Origin: an uncultured Collinsella sp.
GTDB lineage: Bacteria > Actinomycetota > Coriobacteriia > Coriobacteriales > Coriobacteriaceae
DNA: 6,503 nucleotides
Direction: 5' to 3'
Assembly (NCBI GenBank): GCA_902494375.1
Contig: CABUTL010000086.1
Span: 1 to 6,503, forward strand
Part shown: positions 1 to 5,559 of the stretch, piece by piece
Layout: every line of letters starts with the position of its first letter
Position numbering within the stretch: position 1 is the stretch's first letter
Translations under genes and position numbers: made by a program
The notes under the pieces: model-generated
Databases searched by the model: none
Told to the model about the DNA's origin: nothing
Seen by the model: the letters and a program-made list of their open reading frames with translations, nothing else

Positions 1-341
1 AGCCGCTGGAGTTCACCTGCGGCGCCGGTCAGATGATCAAGGGCTTCGACGCCGCCGTTGTCGACATGCAGGTGGGCGAGAAGAAGACCGTGCACATCCC
101 GGCTGCCGATGCCTATGGCGAGCACAATCCCGAGATGGTTTTGACCTTCCCGGCCGAACAGGTTCCCAACATCGAGCAGATCGAGAAGGGCATGAAGCTC
201 TTTCTGTCCACGCCGAGCGGCATGCCCGTCCCCGCCGTGGTCATCGACGTAACGCCCGAGGCCGTGACGCTCGACGCCAACCACGAGCTGGCCGGCAAGG
301 ACCTCAACTTTGATATCGAGCTCGTCGAGGTCGAGGGTTAG
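1..341 (+). CDS. slyD: SlyD-type FKBP peptidyl-prolyl cis-trans isomerase, 5' end missing
   Basis: The reading frame is open from base 3 to the TAG at 339-341, giving 112 codons, so the true start lies upstream of the window. SlyD proteins are cytoplasmic prolyl isomerases and chaperones; in enterobacteria SlyD also helps nickel insertion into hydrogenase. The visible part begins in the FKBP fold (PLEFTCGAGQMIKGFD, then VGEKKTVHIP and AYGEHNPE). It continues through the insert-in-flap chaperone domain and ends with the family hallmark ANHELAGKDLNFDIELVEV. The protein stops four residues after FDIELV, so it lacks the His/Cys-rich metal-binding tail of E. coli SlyD. The next gene, a UreE-like nickel chaperone, starts after only 3 bp, and its ribosome binding site must lie inside this gene's last codons. 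The two are probably translationally coupled. The family call is firm; a role in nickel handling is inferred from the neighbour. Confidence 0.93.
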   Translation, partial: PLEFTCGAGQMIKGFDAAVVDMQVGEKKTVHIPAADAYGEHNPEMVLTFPAEQVPNIEQIEKGMKLFLSTPSGMPVPAVVIDVTPEAVTLDANHELAGKDLNFDIELVEVEG

Positions 342-344
342 AGT

Positions 345-923
345 ATGCCTGAACGCTTGGTTTCGACGACATGCTTGGGAAATCTCAACGATCCGTCCTA
401 TGAACTCCTGCTTCGCCGGAAGTTGGGCGGCGTCTTTGAAGTTGACGAGCTGCTGCTCGATTGGGACCAGGCTGATGTATGCGCGCTTGTGGGCGTGACG
501 GAGCTGGGGCGCACGGTCGATGTTCGGCTGGATGCTGCCGACGGCGGTCGTTTTACCGACGGCGACGTGCTCGCCATCGACCGTTCGGGCATGGTGCCCG
601 TGGCGGTTGTCGTGCGCCTGCGCAGTGCCGAGGTTTATTTGGTCGAAGTTGACCGCATGGACCCGATTGCGCTCGCGCATGCGTGCTGGGAGATCGGCAA
701 TATGCACGCGCCGCTTTTCCGAGGCGATTCGGACGAGTATACCGTGCGCATGTATACGCCGGTGCAGCCTGTTTTGGGCCGCATGCTCCGGGGCGTCGAG
801 GGCGTTCGGCTCTCGGTGGTTACCCGTGAACTCGATTCGGACCGGCGCTTTGCGTCGAGTGCGGCGGATGCCGTTGTGAGTATGGCTCCAGACTTTACGA
901 TCGTAAAGAAGGCGCGCGGTTAA
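345..923 (+). CDS. ureE: UreE-like nickel metallochaperone
   Basis: This 192-residue protein resembles urease accessory protein UreE, which carries Ni2+ as a dimer and hands it to apo-urease. An N-terminal UreE-like beta domain covers about residues 35-100 (DWDQADVCALVGVTELGRT, then DGDVLAIDRSG). The C-terminal metal-binding domain covers about 105-165. Its hallmark is HACWEIGNMHAPL, where His121 matches the conserved nickel-binding histidine of the GN-x-H motif, followed by the PVLGRMLRGVEGV helix. It is somewhat longer than a typical UreE (about 150 residues) and has no His-rich C-terminal tail. The ATG at 345 lies 3 bp after slyD, with GAGG-type Shine-Dalgarno sequence in the end of slyD. 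Downstream comes a terminator hairpin and then an unrelated phosphatase, so no urease operon is visible. Delivery to another nickel enzyme, such as a hydrogenase, is possible but inferred. The family call is good although similarity is clearest in the C-terminal half. Confidence 0.82.
   Translation: MPERLVSTTCLGNLNDPSYELLLRRKLGGVFEVDELLLDWDQADVCALVGVTELGRTVDVRLDAADGGRFTDGDVLAIDRSGMVPVAVVVRLRSAEVYLVEVDRMDPIALAHACWEIGNMHAPLFRGDSDEYTVRMYTPVQPVLGRMLRGVEGVRLSVVTRELDSDRRFASSAADAVVSMAPDFTIVKKARG
893..908. repeat. Perfect 16-bp palindrome at the 3' end of ureE
   Basis: CTTTACGATCGTAAAG reads the same on both strands with no spacer. It lies inside the last codons of the UreE-like gene (residues FTIVKK) and 29 bp before the terminator hairpin. 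It may be a dimeric-regulator site or chance within coding sequence. Confidence 0.5.
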
Positions 924-936
924 CGTGCGTATAAGT

Positions 937-980
937 AAGACGGACTTTGAGAGGCAACTATTCAAAGTCCGTCTTTCTGT
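937..980 (+). terminator. Rho-independent terminator after slyD-ureE
   Basis: AAGACGGACTTTGA (937-950) pairs perfectly over 14 bp with TCAAAGTCCGTCTT (962-975), with an 11-nt loop, followed by the T-rich TCTGTT. It begins 14 bp after the ureE stop and ends before the next gene. The stem is very strong; the T-tract is imperfect and partly inside the 3' arm. Confidence 0.82.
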
Positions 981-994
981 TGATGAGATGCTGT

Positions 995-1000
995 GGGGGA
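995..1000 (+). promoter_or_regulatory. Ribosome binding site fixing the start of the HAD gene
   Basis: GGGGGA followed by AAG lies 6 nt before the ATG at 1007. It selects this start over an in-frame TTG at 947, which sits inside the terminator hairpin. Confidence 0.65.
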
Positions 1001-1006
1001 AAGCAT

Positions 1007-1804
1007 ATGGGTCTTGAAGGAATCAAGCTGATTGCATGCGATTTGGACGGTACGTTGCTGCATCCGGGGGAGCGCGAGCCGCGTTCCGAGGCCTTTGAGC
1101 TCATCGATGAGCTGCATCGTCGCGGTATCGTGTTTATGCCGGCGAGCGGCCGTCAATATGCGAGCTTGCGCTATCTGTTTGCCCCGGTGGCCGATGAGCT
1201 CGCCTATGTATGCGAAAACGGAGCTCTGGTGATGAGCGAGGGACGTGCCGTTGTCAAGCGTTCCATGGAGCGTAGCCTTGCTATGGATATCGCGAATGCC
1301 GTGGTTGCGTATCCCCATGCCGACGTGACCCTTTCGTGTGAGGGACACCTCTACACCATGAGCGGCAACGATGCGTTCGTCGACCATTTGCGCTATGAGG
1401 TCCACTGTGATGTGGCGGTGGTCGACCGTCCCGAGGACATCGACGAGGACGTCATTAAGATTGCCTTCCAGACGCCCGAGGTGGATCAGCCGGCGGCCCT
1501 GGAGTATTTCGAGCGCCTCTTTAGCGACCGTGTCGACGTGATGACGTCGGGAACCGAATGGACGGACTTTATCGGTTTCGGTTCGGGCAAGGGCTCCGCG
1601 CTTGCCGATTACGGTCGTGCCCTGGGGATTTTGCCCGATGAGATGATGGCGTTTGGTGACAATGAGAACGATCGCGACATGCTCAACGTCGTGGGCCATC
1701 CCTATCTGATGGAGAGCTGCAATCCCAGCATGCGCGGCATCAACGACCGCGTCCGCTACGTGCGCACGGTCGAAGAAGAACTGCGCCGCCTGCTCGCCGA
1801 GTAG
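1007..1804 (+). CDS. Cof-type HAD-superfamily phosphatase (class IIB)
   Basis: The protein has 265 residues, the usual size for Cof/YidA/YbiV-type HAD hydrolases, which are Mg2+-dependent cytoplasmic phosphatases acting on sugar phosphates, FMN or similar metabolites. All four HAD motifs are present. Motif I is CDLDGTLL, with the nucleophile Asp12 and general acid Asp14. Motif II is PASGR with Ser47. Motif III is Lys195 in GSGKGSAL. Motif IV is AFGDNENDRDML with Asp218 and Asp222. The large cap between motifs II and III fits class IIB. The ATG at 1007 has a GGGGGA ribosome binding site. The gene lies between a terminator on its left and the convergent perR on its right, so it is probably monocistronic. 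I found no convincing promoter in the 31 bp after the terminator; transcription may start within the end of ureE. The substrate cannot be read from the sequence. Confidence 0.93.
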   Translation: MGLEGIKLIACDLDGTLLHPGEREPRSEAFELIDELHRRGIVFMPASGRQYASLRYLFAPVADELAYVCENGALVMSEGRAVVKRSMERSLAMDIANAVVAYPHADVTLSCEGHLYTMSGNDAFVDHLRYEVHCDVAVVDRPEDIDEDVIKIAFQTPEVDQPAALEYFERLFSDRVDVMTSGTEWTDFIGFGSGKGSALADYGRALGILPDEMMAFGDNENDRDMLNVVGHPYLMESCNPSMRGINDRVRYVRTVEEELRRLLAE

Positions 1805-1806
1805 GT

Positions 1807-1877
1807 TTTCGGGACATACCTAGAAATCTACTTTTTGCTGCAAAGTGCGAAAAGGTGGATTTAAGGCATGTCCCAAA
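1807..1877. repeat. Long imperfect inverted repeat between convergent genes
   Basis: The 76-bp gap between the HAD gene and perR is almost wholly one hairpin. The ends are GGGACAT (1811-1817) and ATGTCCC (1868-1874), a perfect 7 bp. They extend outward as TTT/AAA around a bulged C1810. Inward, CC (1819-1820) pairs with GG (1865-1866), AAATCTAC (1824-1831) with GTGGATTT (1855-1862) including a G-T pair, and TTTT (1833-1836) with AAAA (1850-1853). GC/GC closes an 8-nt loop at 1839-1846. No clean T-tract follows on either strand, so it is not a textbook terminator. It may act as a bidirectional transcript end or be a dispersed palindromic element. Confidence 0.7.
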
Positions 1878-1880
1878 CAT

Positions 1881-2261
1881 CTACCGGCAGTCGGGGCAGA
1901 GACCCTCGAAGATGGTGTAGTGCGACGTGACGTGCCAGCCGATTTGCTCGGATGCCTTGGCGTCGAGCTGGGCATCGAAGGGGAGCGGTACGTCGATGAC
2001 GCGGCTGCACGAGGTGCAGATGATATGCGCATGCGGCTCGATCGTGCGATCGAAGCGGCTGCCGCCCGGCGTCTTGATGGAGAGAATCTCGCCGGCGTCG
2101 GCCAAGAGATTGAGGTTGCGGTAGACCGTGCCGCGGCTGATTTTGTCATCCTGCGCGCGCACGACGTTGTAGATTTCGTCGGCGGTGGGATGGTTATAGC
2201 TTTGGCGCACGGCGTCAAGAACCAGCTTCCGCTGCCTGGTATTCCTTCTTTGCACCGCCAT
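1881..2261 (-). CDS. perR: Fur-family metalloregulator, PerR type
   Basis: This 126-residue protein is a DNA-binding metalloregulator. The N-terminal winged helix (about residues 5-70) includes HPTADEIYNVV and the recognition segment ISRGTVYRNLNLLADAG. A C-terminal dimerisation domain follows. Two CxxC pairs, Cys82/Cys85 (CTSC) and Cys122/Cys125 (CPDC), form the structural zinc site. Compared with B. subtilis PerR, all five regulatory metal ligands are in place: His24, Asp71, His77, His79 and Asp90 for His37, Asp85, His91, His93 and Asp104. Asp rather than Glu at the last position is typical of PerR, not Fur. PerR represses peroxide-defence genes until His oxidation at bound Fe2+ releases it. 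The ATG at 2261 is preceded by GAGGCGAGG. It is last in a minus-strand series, 61 bp after the acylphosphatase gene, with its own promoter candidate. PerR versus Fur or Zur is inferred from the ligands only. Confidence 0.9.
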   Translation of the reverse strand: MAVQRRNTRQRKLVLDAVRQSYNHPTADEIYNVVRAQDDKISRGTVYRNLNLLADAGEILSIKTPGGSRFDRTIEPHAHIICTSCSRVIDVPLPFDAQLDAKASEQIGWHVTSHYTIFEGLCPDCR

Positions 2262-2297
2262 GCGCCTCGCCTCTTTTCTATCAACGGTCGTAGGTAA

Positions 2298-2326
2298 ATG
2301 ATACCGTATTTAGCACACAATACTAA
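2298..2326 (-). promoter_or_regulatory. Candidate perR promoter with overlapping operator-like palindromes
   Basis: On the minus strand, TTAGTA (-35, at 2321-2326) and TATCAT (-10, at 2298-2303) are separated by 17 bp; the -10 is a 5/6 match and the -35 is weak. Two overlapping interrupted palindromes cover it: TTAG-N9-CTAA (2310-2326) and GTATT-N8-AATAC (2306-2323). This AT-rich site would suit autoregulation by the Fur-family product, though it is not a close match to the canonical Per box. The -35 overlaps the stop codon of the upstream acylphosphatase gene. Confidence 0.5.
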
Positions 2327-2733
2327 TAACGAGGCGTGAAACCGTCTTCATTGGCAAGTGGGGCTCGGGCCTGGGCGTCTACGAGGCGAAAACGCGTTCC
2401 CATACGCTCGTAGGAGGCATGAAGCGCCTCGAGATGAGATAGGATATTTGCCGGAGCCCCCTGTATCTCCATCTCGACTGAGCCGTCTTCCATGTTACGC
2501 ACCCAGCCGGTGAGCGCGCGTGCCTGCGCGAGGTTGGTGTTGGTAAAGCGAAAGCCAACGCCCTGGACTTGCCCCGCCCAGCGCAGGAAATAGCGCAGGG
2601 GAGTGTCTTGAGTGGCCTCGTCGCTTGCGAGCACAGTAAGCCTGCGGCGCAGCTCGAGCTCGACGTTTGATGGTTTTTGAGGCTCTCGACTGCCGCCGGT
2701 GACGCTGGAGAAGAACGTATCGAAGAGGCCCAT
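2323..2733 (-). CDS. acyP: Acylphosphatase with N-terminal extension
   Basis: Acylphosphatases hydrolyse carboxyl-phosphate bonds such as those of acetyl phosphate or carbamoyl phosphate in the cytoplasm. The domain occupies about residues 47-136. It has the signature GQVQGVGFRF, with catalytic Arg62, and GWVRNMEDGSVEMEIQG, with catalytic Asn80. The protein has 136 residues against roughly 90-100 for the family. The extra part is an N-terminal segment of about 46 residues, partly charged (VELELRRRLTVLASDE). I place the start at the ATG at 2733 because it lies 2 bp after the oxidoreductase stop, a spacing typical of coupled genes. An upstream extension to 2868 would run through the oxidoreductase gene in another frame. 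No internal Met lies between residue 1 and the catalytic loop, so the extension is probably real unless a GTG or TTG start is used. The family is firm; the substrate is unknown. Confidence 0.9.
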   Translation of the reverse strand: MGLFDTFFSSVTGGSREPQKPSNVELELRRRLTVLASDEATQDTPLRYFLRWAGQVQGVGFRFTNTNLAQARALTGWVRNMEDGSVEMEIQGAPANILSHLEALHASYERMGTRFRLVDAQARAPLANEDGFTPRY

Positions 2734-2735
2734 AG

Positions 2736-3842
2736 CTATGCCTGCTTGCCTGCGTCGGCCGGGAAGGTTATGCCAGCCTGCTGGCGCACGGCATCCATGA
2801 TGCGCAGTGAGACGAGTGTGACATCGCGGTAGTGGCCAAGCTCGTGGCGTCCCGCCGGGGTCTCCCAAATCTCTTCCTTAACGTTATCGATGCCGCCGAT
2901 GGCGGTGATAAAGTCTGTGAGTTCGTATTCCATAGTGTTGCTCGATTTGGGCAGGTCGAGCACGCGGCCGTTGTCTCCCTGTTCGCGCGGTGCCTCGGTC
3001 GCCGAGCCGCGTACGACGTCGCCGCGATAGTCGATGCGGACGTTGCGGGGCGTGGACAGATGGTCGATCTGGATAGTGCCACGCTCGCCTTCGATCTGCG
3101 AGGGCAGCAGGTCATTCGTAATTTTGGAGTGCGCGAGCTCGACGGAGATGCGGCCACCGCCGTAGCTGGCGAGAATGGAGCCGCAACCGTCGATGGGGCC
3201 ATGGGTGAGCTCTTGCGTTGAGGGGTCGAGCAGCGTGGCCATGCTGGTGAGACCGGAGGGCATGCCGAAAATCTCGACCATGGGCTCGACGGTGTAGACA
3301 CCAATGTCCATGAGGGAACCCGATGCCATATTGCAGTCGAAGATATTGGTGGCGCGTCCCGCGAGAATCTCGTTGTAGCGCGAGGAATACTTGCCAAAGC
3401 GCAGCGAGGCGCGGCGAATGGGCGCAATTTCGCCCAGAGCGTCCTCAATGGCGTGGAAAGCGGGATCGTGAAGCGGGCGCATGGCCTCGAGGGCCACGAC
3501 GCCAGCTGCCTCGGCAGCCCGGAAGACCTCGAGCGCTTGCGCCTCGGTGGCGCAGAAGGGCTTTTCGACGATAACGTGCTTACCGCCGGCGATGCAGGCG
3601 AGCGCCTGCTCGTGATGGAGTGCATTGGGGCTGCCGATGTAGACGGCATCGACGTCGTCGGCGGACGCAAGCTCGTCAAGTGCGGTGAAGTTACGCTCGC
3701 CGCCGTGTTCGGCGGTAAAGGCGGCGCCGCGCTCGGCATTGCGCGAGAGCGTGCCTACGAATGCAGCCTGGTCGTTGGCACCGACGACTTGGATAAAGTC
3801 GTCGGTGATCATGGATGTGCCGATGGTCGCGATGCGCAGCAT
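2736..3842 (-). CDS. Gfo/Idh/MocA-family NAD(P)-dependent oxidoreductase
   Basis: The product has 368 residues, normal for this family of cytoplasmic dehydrogenases acting on sugars, inositols, dihydrodiols and related polyols. The N-terminal Rossmann domain begins LRIATIGTSMITDDF. It contains AVYIGSPNALHHEQA (residues 67-81) and the hallmark EKP at 93-95. The C-terminal alpha/beta domain includes SGSLMDIGVYTVEPM, where Asp179 and Tyr183 sit in the conserved D-x-G-x-(H/Y) position. Tyr replaces the more common His, as in dihydrodiol-dehydrogenase-like members. The first glycine motif is GTSMIT rather than a classic GxGxxG, as is common in this family. The ATG at 3842 is preceded by AGGGGG. 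It follows rnhA by 73 bp and is 2 bp ahead of the acylphosphatase gene. That coupling is odd, because the two have no obvious shared pathway. The substrate is unknown. Confidence 0.92.
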   Translation of the reverse strand: MLRIATIGTSMITDDFIQVVGANDQAAFVGTLSRNAERGAAFTAEHGGERNFTALDELASADDVDAVYIGSPNALHHEQALACIAGGKHVIVEKPFCATEAQALEVFRAAEAAGVVALEAMRPLHDPAFHAIEDALGEIAPIRRASLRFGKYSSRYNEILAGRATNIFDCNMASGSLMDIGVYTVEPMVEIFGMPSGLTSMATLLDPSTQELTHGPIDGCGSILASYGGGRISVELAHSKITNDLLPSQIEGERGTIQIDHLSTPRNVRIDYRGDVVRGSATEAPREQGDNGRVLDLPKSSNTMEYELTDFITAIGGIDNVKEEIWETPAGRHELGHYRDVTLVSLRIMDAVRQQAGITFPADAGKQA

Positions 3843-3915
3843 ACGTCCCCCTTGCGTTGTTTGGTCTACAGGATGAGTGTAGCGCGCGGGGATATAAAGC
3901 TGCGCGAAAACGCTA

Positions 3916-4401
3916 TTACAGGTCGCTCTCGTTAAAGCCGGTGTCGATATCGAGGTTGCTGCCGTCGGCCGCCGTGGTGGCGAGCTCATCGCAGCGCTCG
4001 TTGAGCTCGTGGCCGGCGTGACCCTTAACCCAGATGAACTCAACCTTGTGCTTGCTTTTGGCGGTGAGCAGGCGCTCCCACAGGTCGCGGTTCTTGACGG
4101 GCTGCTTGTTGGCGGTTTTCCATCCGCGCTTTTTCCAGCCGTCGATCCAGTGCTTGTTAAAGGCGTTGACGACGTACTGCGAATCGGAATGGACCTCGAC
4201 CTCGCAGGGGCGGTTAAGTGCCTCGAGCGCCACGATGACCGCCATGAGCTCCATGCGGTTGTTGGTGGTCTTGGCATAGCCGCGCGAAAGCTCGGAGGTG
4301 AAGGTCTTGCCGGCGGGGTTGGTGTATTTGAGCACGGCGCCGTAGCCGCCGCGTCCCGGATTTGATCGGGCCGAGCCGTCGGTATAGATGATGACCTTCA
4401 C
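3916..4401 (-). CDS. rnhA: Ribonuclease HI
   Basis: RNase HI cleaves the RNA strand of RNA-DNA hybrids, removing Okazaki primers and R-loops. With a GTG start at 4401 the product has 161 residues, close to the usual 155. All catalytic residues are present: Asp8 in [11 protein letters not shown], Glu51 in [10 protein letters not shown], Asp73 in VHSDSQYVV and Asp138 in NERCDELA. The flexible-loop His128 is in WVKGHAGH. The basic handle region [24 protein letters not shown] (about 85-108) is intact, as in E. coli RNase HI. The GTG is chosen because AAAGGAAG lies just upstream and the protein begins directly at the first beta strand. An in-frame ATG at 4452 would add 17 residues of no family similarity. 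The gene follows lysR by 99 bp and precedes the oxidoreductase by 73 bp. Confidence 0.96.
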   Translation of the reverse strand: MKVIIYTDGSARSNPGRGGYGAVLKYTNPAGKTFTSELSRGYAKTTNNRMELMAVIVALEALNRPCEVEVHSDSQYVVNAFNKHWIDGWKKRGWKTANKQPVKNRDLWERLLTAKSKHKVEFIWVKGHAGHELNERCDELATTAADGSNLDIDTGFNESDL

Positions 4402-4404
4402 GGG

Positions 4405-4412
4405 CTTCCTTT
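4405..4412 (-). promoter_or_regulatory. Ribosome binding site supporting the GTG start of rnhA
   Basis: AAAGGAAG on the minus strand lies 3 nt from the GTG at 4401, with the AGGA core about 5 nt away. It favours the GTG over the ATG at 4452. Confidence 0.65.
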
Positions 4413-4500
4413 CGTTGGGTACGTTTCGTGTGAGTGACCATTGTAGCGCCATGCCCGCCGGGGGCTAGCAATCTACGATTTCTACCCCGTCTTCCGACAG

Positions 4501-5403
4501 TTAGTTGGCATGGATGATGCGGTTGAGCTCGTCGAGGTATTGCTGCAAGAGGAGAGAGGGCTTGCGCTCGTCGTGCATGATATAGCCTACGTGCATCGTT
4601 GGGGCGTCTGCTAACGGGATCGATGCCATACCCCATTGCATTTCATTGGAGAGGACACCGGTCGACAGGGTGTAGCCGTTCGACGTGATAAGTAAGTTAG
4701 TAAGTGTTCCGCGGTCCGAGATTCGTATGTTGCGGTCGCAAGGGATATAGCTAAAAGGTTCCTCGGCGTAATAGAAGGAGTTTGAGGTTCCCTGCTCAAA
4801 GCTATAACGCGTATAGGGTGTAAGGTCGGCAAGGGACAGCTGCGGGCGGCGGGCAAGCGGGTGGCTCTCGCTAACGAAGACGTGGACCGTCGCGTCGAAT
4901 AGGGGATGGAAGCTCGCGCGCGCATCGGCAAAAGCCTTCTGCAGAACGCGGGCGTTAAAGTCGTCCAGATACAGAATGCCGATATCGCTGCGAAATGCGC
5001 GGACGTCATCGATGATCTGCGACGTGGTGGTCTCGCGCATGATGAACTCGAACTTGCTGTCGCGGCAGCGCTCGACCACGTTGACAAAGGCCTCGACCGA
5101 AAAGGCGTAGTGCTGGGCGGAAATGGCGAGGCGGGCTTGCGGGGTACCGCCGTCCTCGTAGCGCGCCTCGAGCATGTCGGCCTGCTCTACGACTTGGCGC
5201 GCATAGCCCAAAAGCTCGGTGCCGTCGTTGGTGAGCGTGACGCCGCGGCTGGAGCGCGTAAAGATCTCCAGGTGGAGCTCCTGTTCCAGGCTTTTGACGG
5301 CGTTTGAGATGTTGGACTGAGCGGTATAGAGGCGCTGAGCTGCGGCGTTGATTGAGCCGGACTCTGCCACGGCAATCAGAAAACGAAGCTGCTGAAGGGT
5401 CAT
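4501..5403 (-). CDS. LysR-family transcriptional regulator, divergent from metY
   Basis: The 300-residue product has standard LysR-type length and layout. The N-terminal winged helix-turn-helix is at about residues 1-60 (LQQLRFLIAVAESGSINAAAQ, SNISNAVKSLEQEL, IFTRSSRGVTLTNDG). A linker helix follows, and a two-lobed effector domain runs from about 90 (ARLAISAQHYAF) to the end, with DIGILYL and HVFVSESHPLA. The start is placed at the ATG at 5403, 8 nt after AAAGGA. The ATG at 5412 abuts that same sequence and is less likely. It is transcribed away from metY across a 272-bp gap that holds a T-N11-A palindrome placed to activate metY and repress lysR. Control of metY is inferred from this arrangement, which is usual for LysR pairs. 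The effector could be a sulfur intermediate such as O-acetylhomoserine or O-acetylserine, but nothing in the sequence shows it. Confidence 0.93.
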   Translation of the reverse strand: MTLQQLRFLIAVAESGSINAAAQRLYTAQSNISNAVKSLEQELHLEIFTRSSRGVTLTNDGTELLGYARQVVEQADMLEARYEDGGTPQARLAISAQHYAFSVEAFVNVVERCRDSKFEFIMRETTTSQIIDDVRAFRSDIGILYLDDFNARVLQKAFADARASFHPLFDATVHVFVSESHPLARRPQLSLADLTPYTRYSFEQGTSNSFYYAEEPFSYIPCDRNIRISDRGTLTNLLITSNGYTLSTGVLSNEMQWGMASIPLADAPTMHVGYIMHDERKPSLLLQQYLDELNRIIHAN

Positions 5404-5411
5404 CGACGCCA

Positions 5412-5417
5412 TCCTTT
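5412..5417 (-). promoter_or_regulatory. Ribosome binding site deciding the lysR start
   Basis: AAAGGA on the minus strand is 8 nt from the ATG at 5403 and directly touches the alternative ATG at 5412. The 5403 start is therefore preferred. Confidence 0.65.
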
Positions 5418-5421
5418 CGAT

Positions 5422-5444
5422 TGCTATCTATAAAACCGATAACA
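5422..5444. promoter_or_regulatory. LysR-type operator (T-N11-A palindrome)
   Basis: TGCTATC (5422-5428) and GATAACA (5438-5444) form an interrupted palindrome with one mismatched pair and a 9-bp AT-rich centre. It contains ATC-N9-GAT, so T5427 and A5439 give the classic T-N11-A of LysR boxes. Its centre (5433) is about 66 bp upstream of the metY start point predicted from the promoter below, the usual activator position. It is about 30 bp upstream of the lysR start codon and covers a TATAGA that could be the lysR -10 element, which suits autorepression. Confidence 0.68.
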
Positions 5445-5463
5445 GGTTAGCGCTTTTAAGTGA

Positions 5464-5492
5464 TTGACCGAGCGAAACAATGCTCGTACTAT
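5464..5492 (+). promoter_or_regulatory. Predicted sigma-70 promoter of metY
   Basis: TTGACC (-35, 5464-5469) and TACTAT (-10, 5487-5492) have an ideal 17-bp spacer. Initiation is predicted near 5499, giving a leader of about 177 nt before the metY ATG. A perfect inverted repeat, CGAGC-N8-GCTCG (5469-5486), fills the spacer and could be a second protein-binding site. Confidence 0.68.
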
Positions 5493-5559
5493 TCAAAACA
5501 CACAAAGGCGGTAGGTAATTAAGCCAACCACGGAACGGGATGCGAAAGGAGGCCCGCAT

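Noticed and set aside
947..1006. TTG start at 947 for the HAD phosphatase
   Set aside because: It lies inside the terminator stem with no ribosome binding site, and the added residues do not look like the family.
962..1699. 245-residue open frame antisense to the HAD phosphatase gene
   Set aside because: Shadow of the HAD gene, whose catalytic motifs are all intact; no domain is recognisable in the antisense product.
1820..2320. 166-residue minus-strand frame over perR
   Set aside because: Different frame from the true Fur-family gene, rich in Ser/Arg/Pro as out-of-frame GC-rich sequence usually is.
2734..2868. Longer acylphosphatase starting at 2868
   Set aside because: The added 45 residues are an out-of-frame reading of the oxidoreductase 3' end; the ATG at 2733 fits coupled translation.
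3843..3915. Promoter or hairpin between rnhA and the oxidoreductase gene
   Set aside because: TACACT-like and TAGCG/CGCTA elements are present, but there is no matching -35 hexamer or stable stem.
3843..4277. N-terminal extension of the Gfo/Idh/MocA oxidoreductase up to 4277
   Set aside because: It overlaps rnhA in another frame and has low-complexity Ser/Thr/Arg sequence. The Rossmann fold begins right after the ATG at 3842, which has its own ribosome binding site.
4402..4452. ATG at 4452 as the rnhA start
   Set aside because: The GTG at 4401 has AAAGGAAG upstream and gives normal family length; the extra 17 residues are unlike RNase HI.
4453..4500. Terminator between lysR and rnhA
   Set aside because: Only a short GCCC/GGGC stem is visible on the minus strand, with no T-tract after it.
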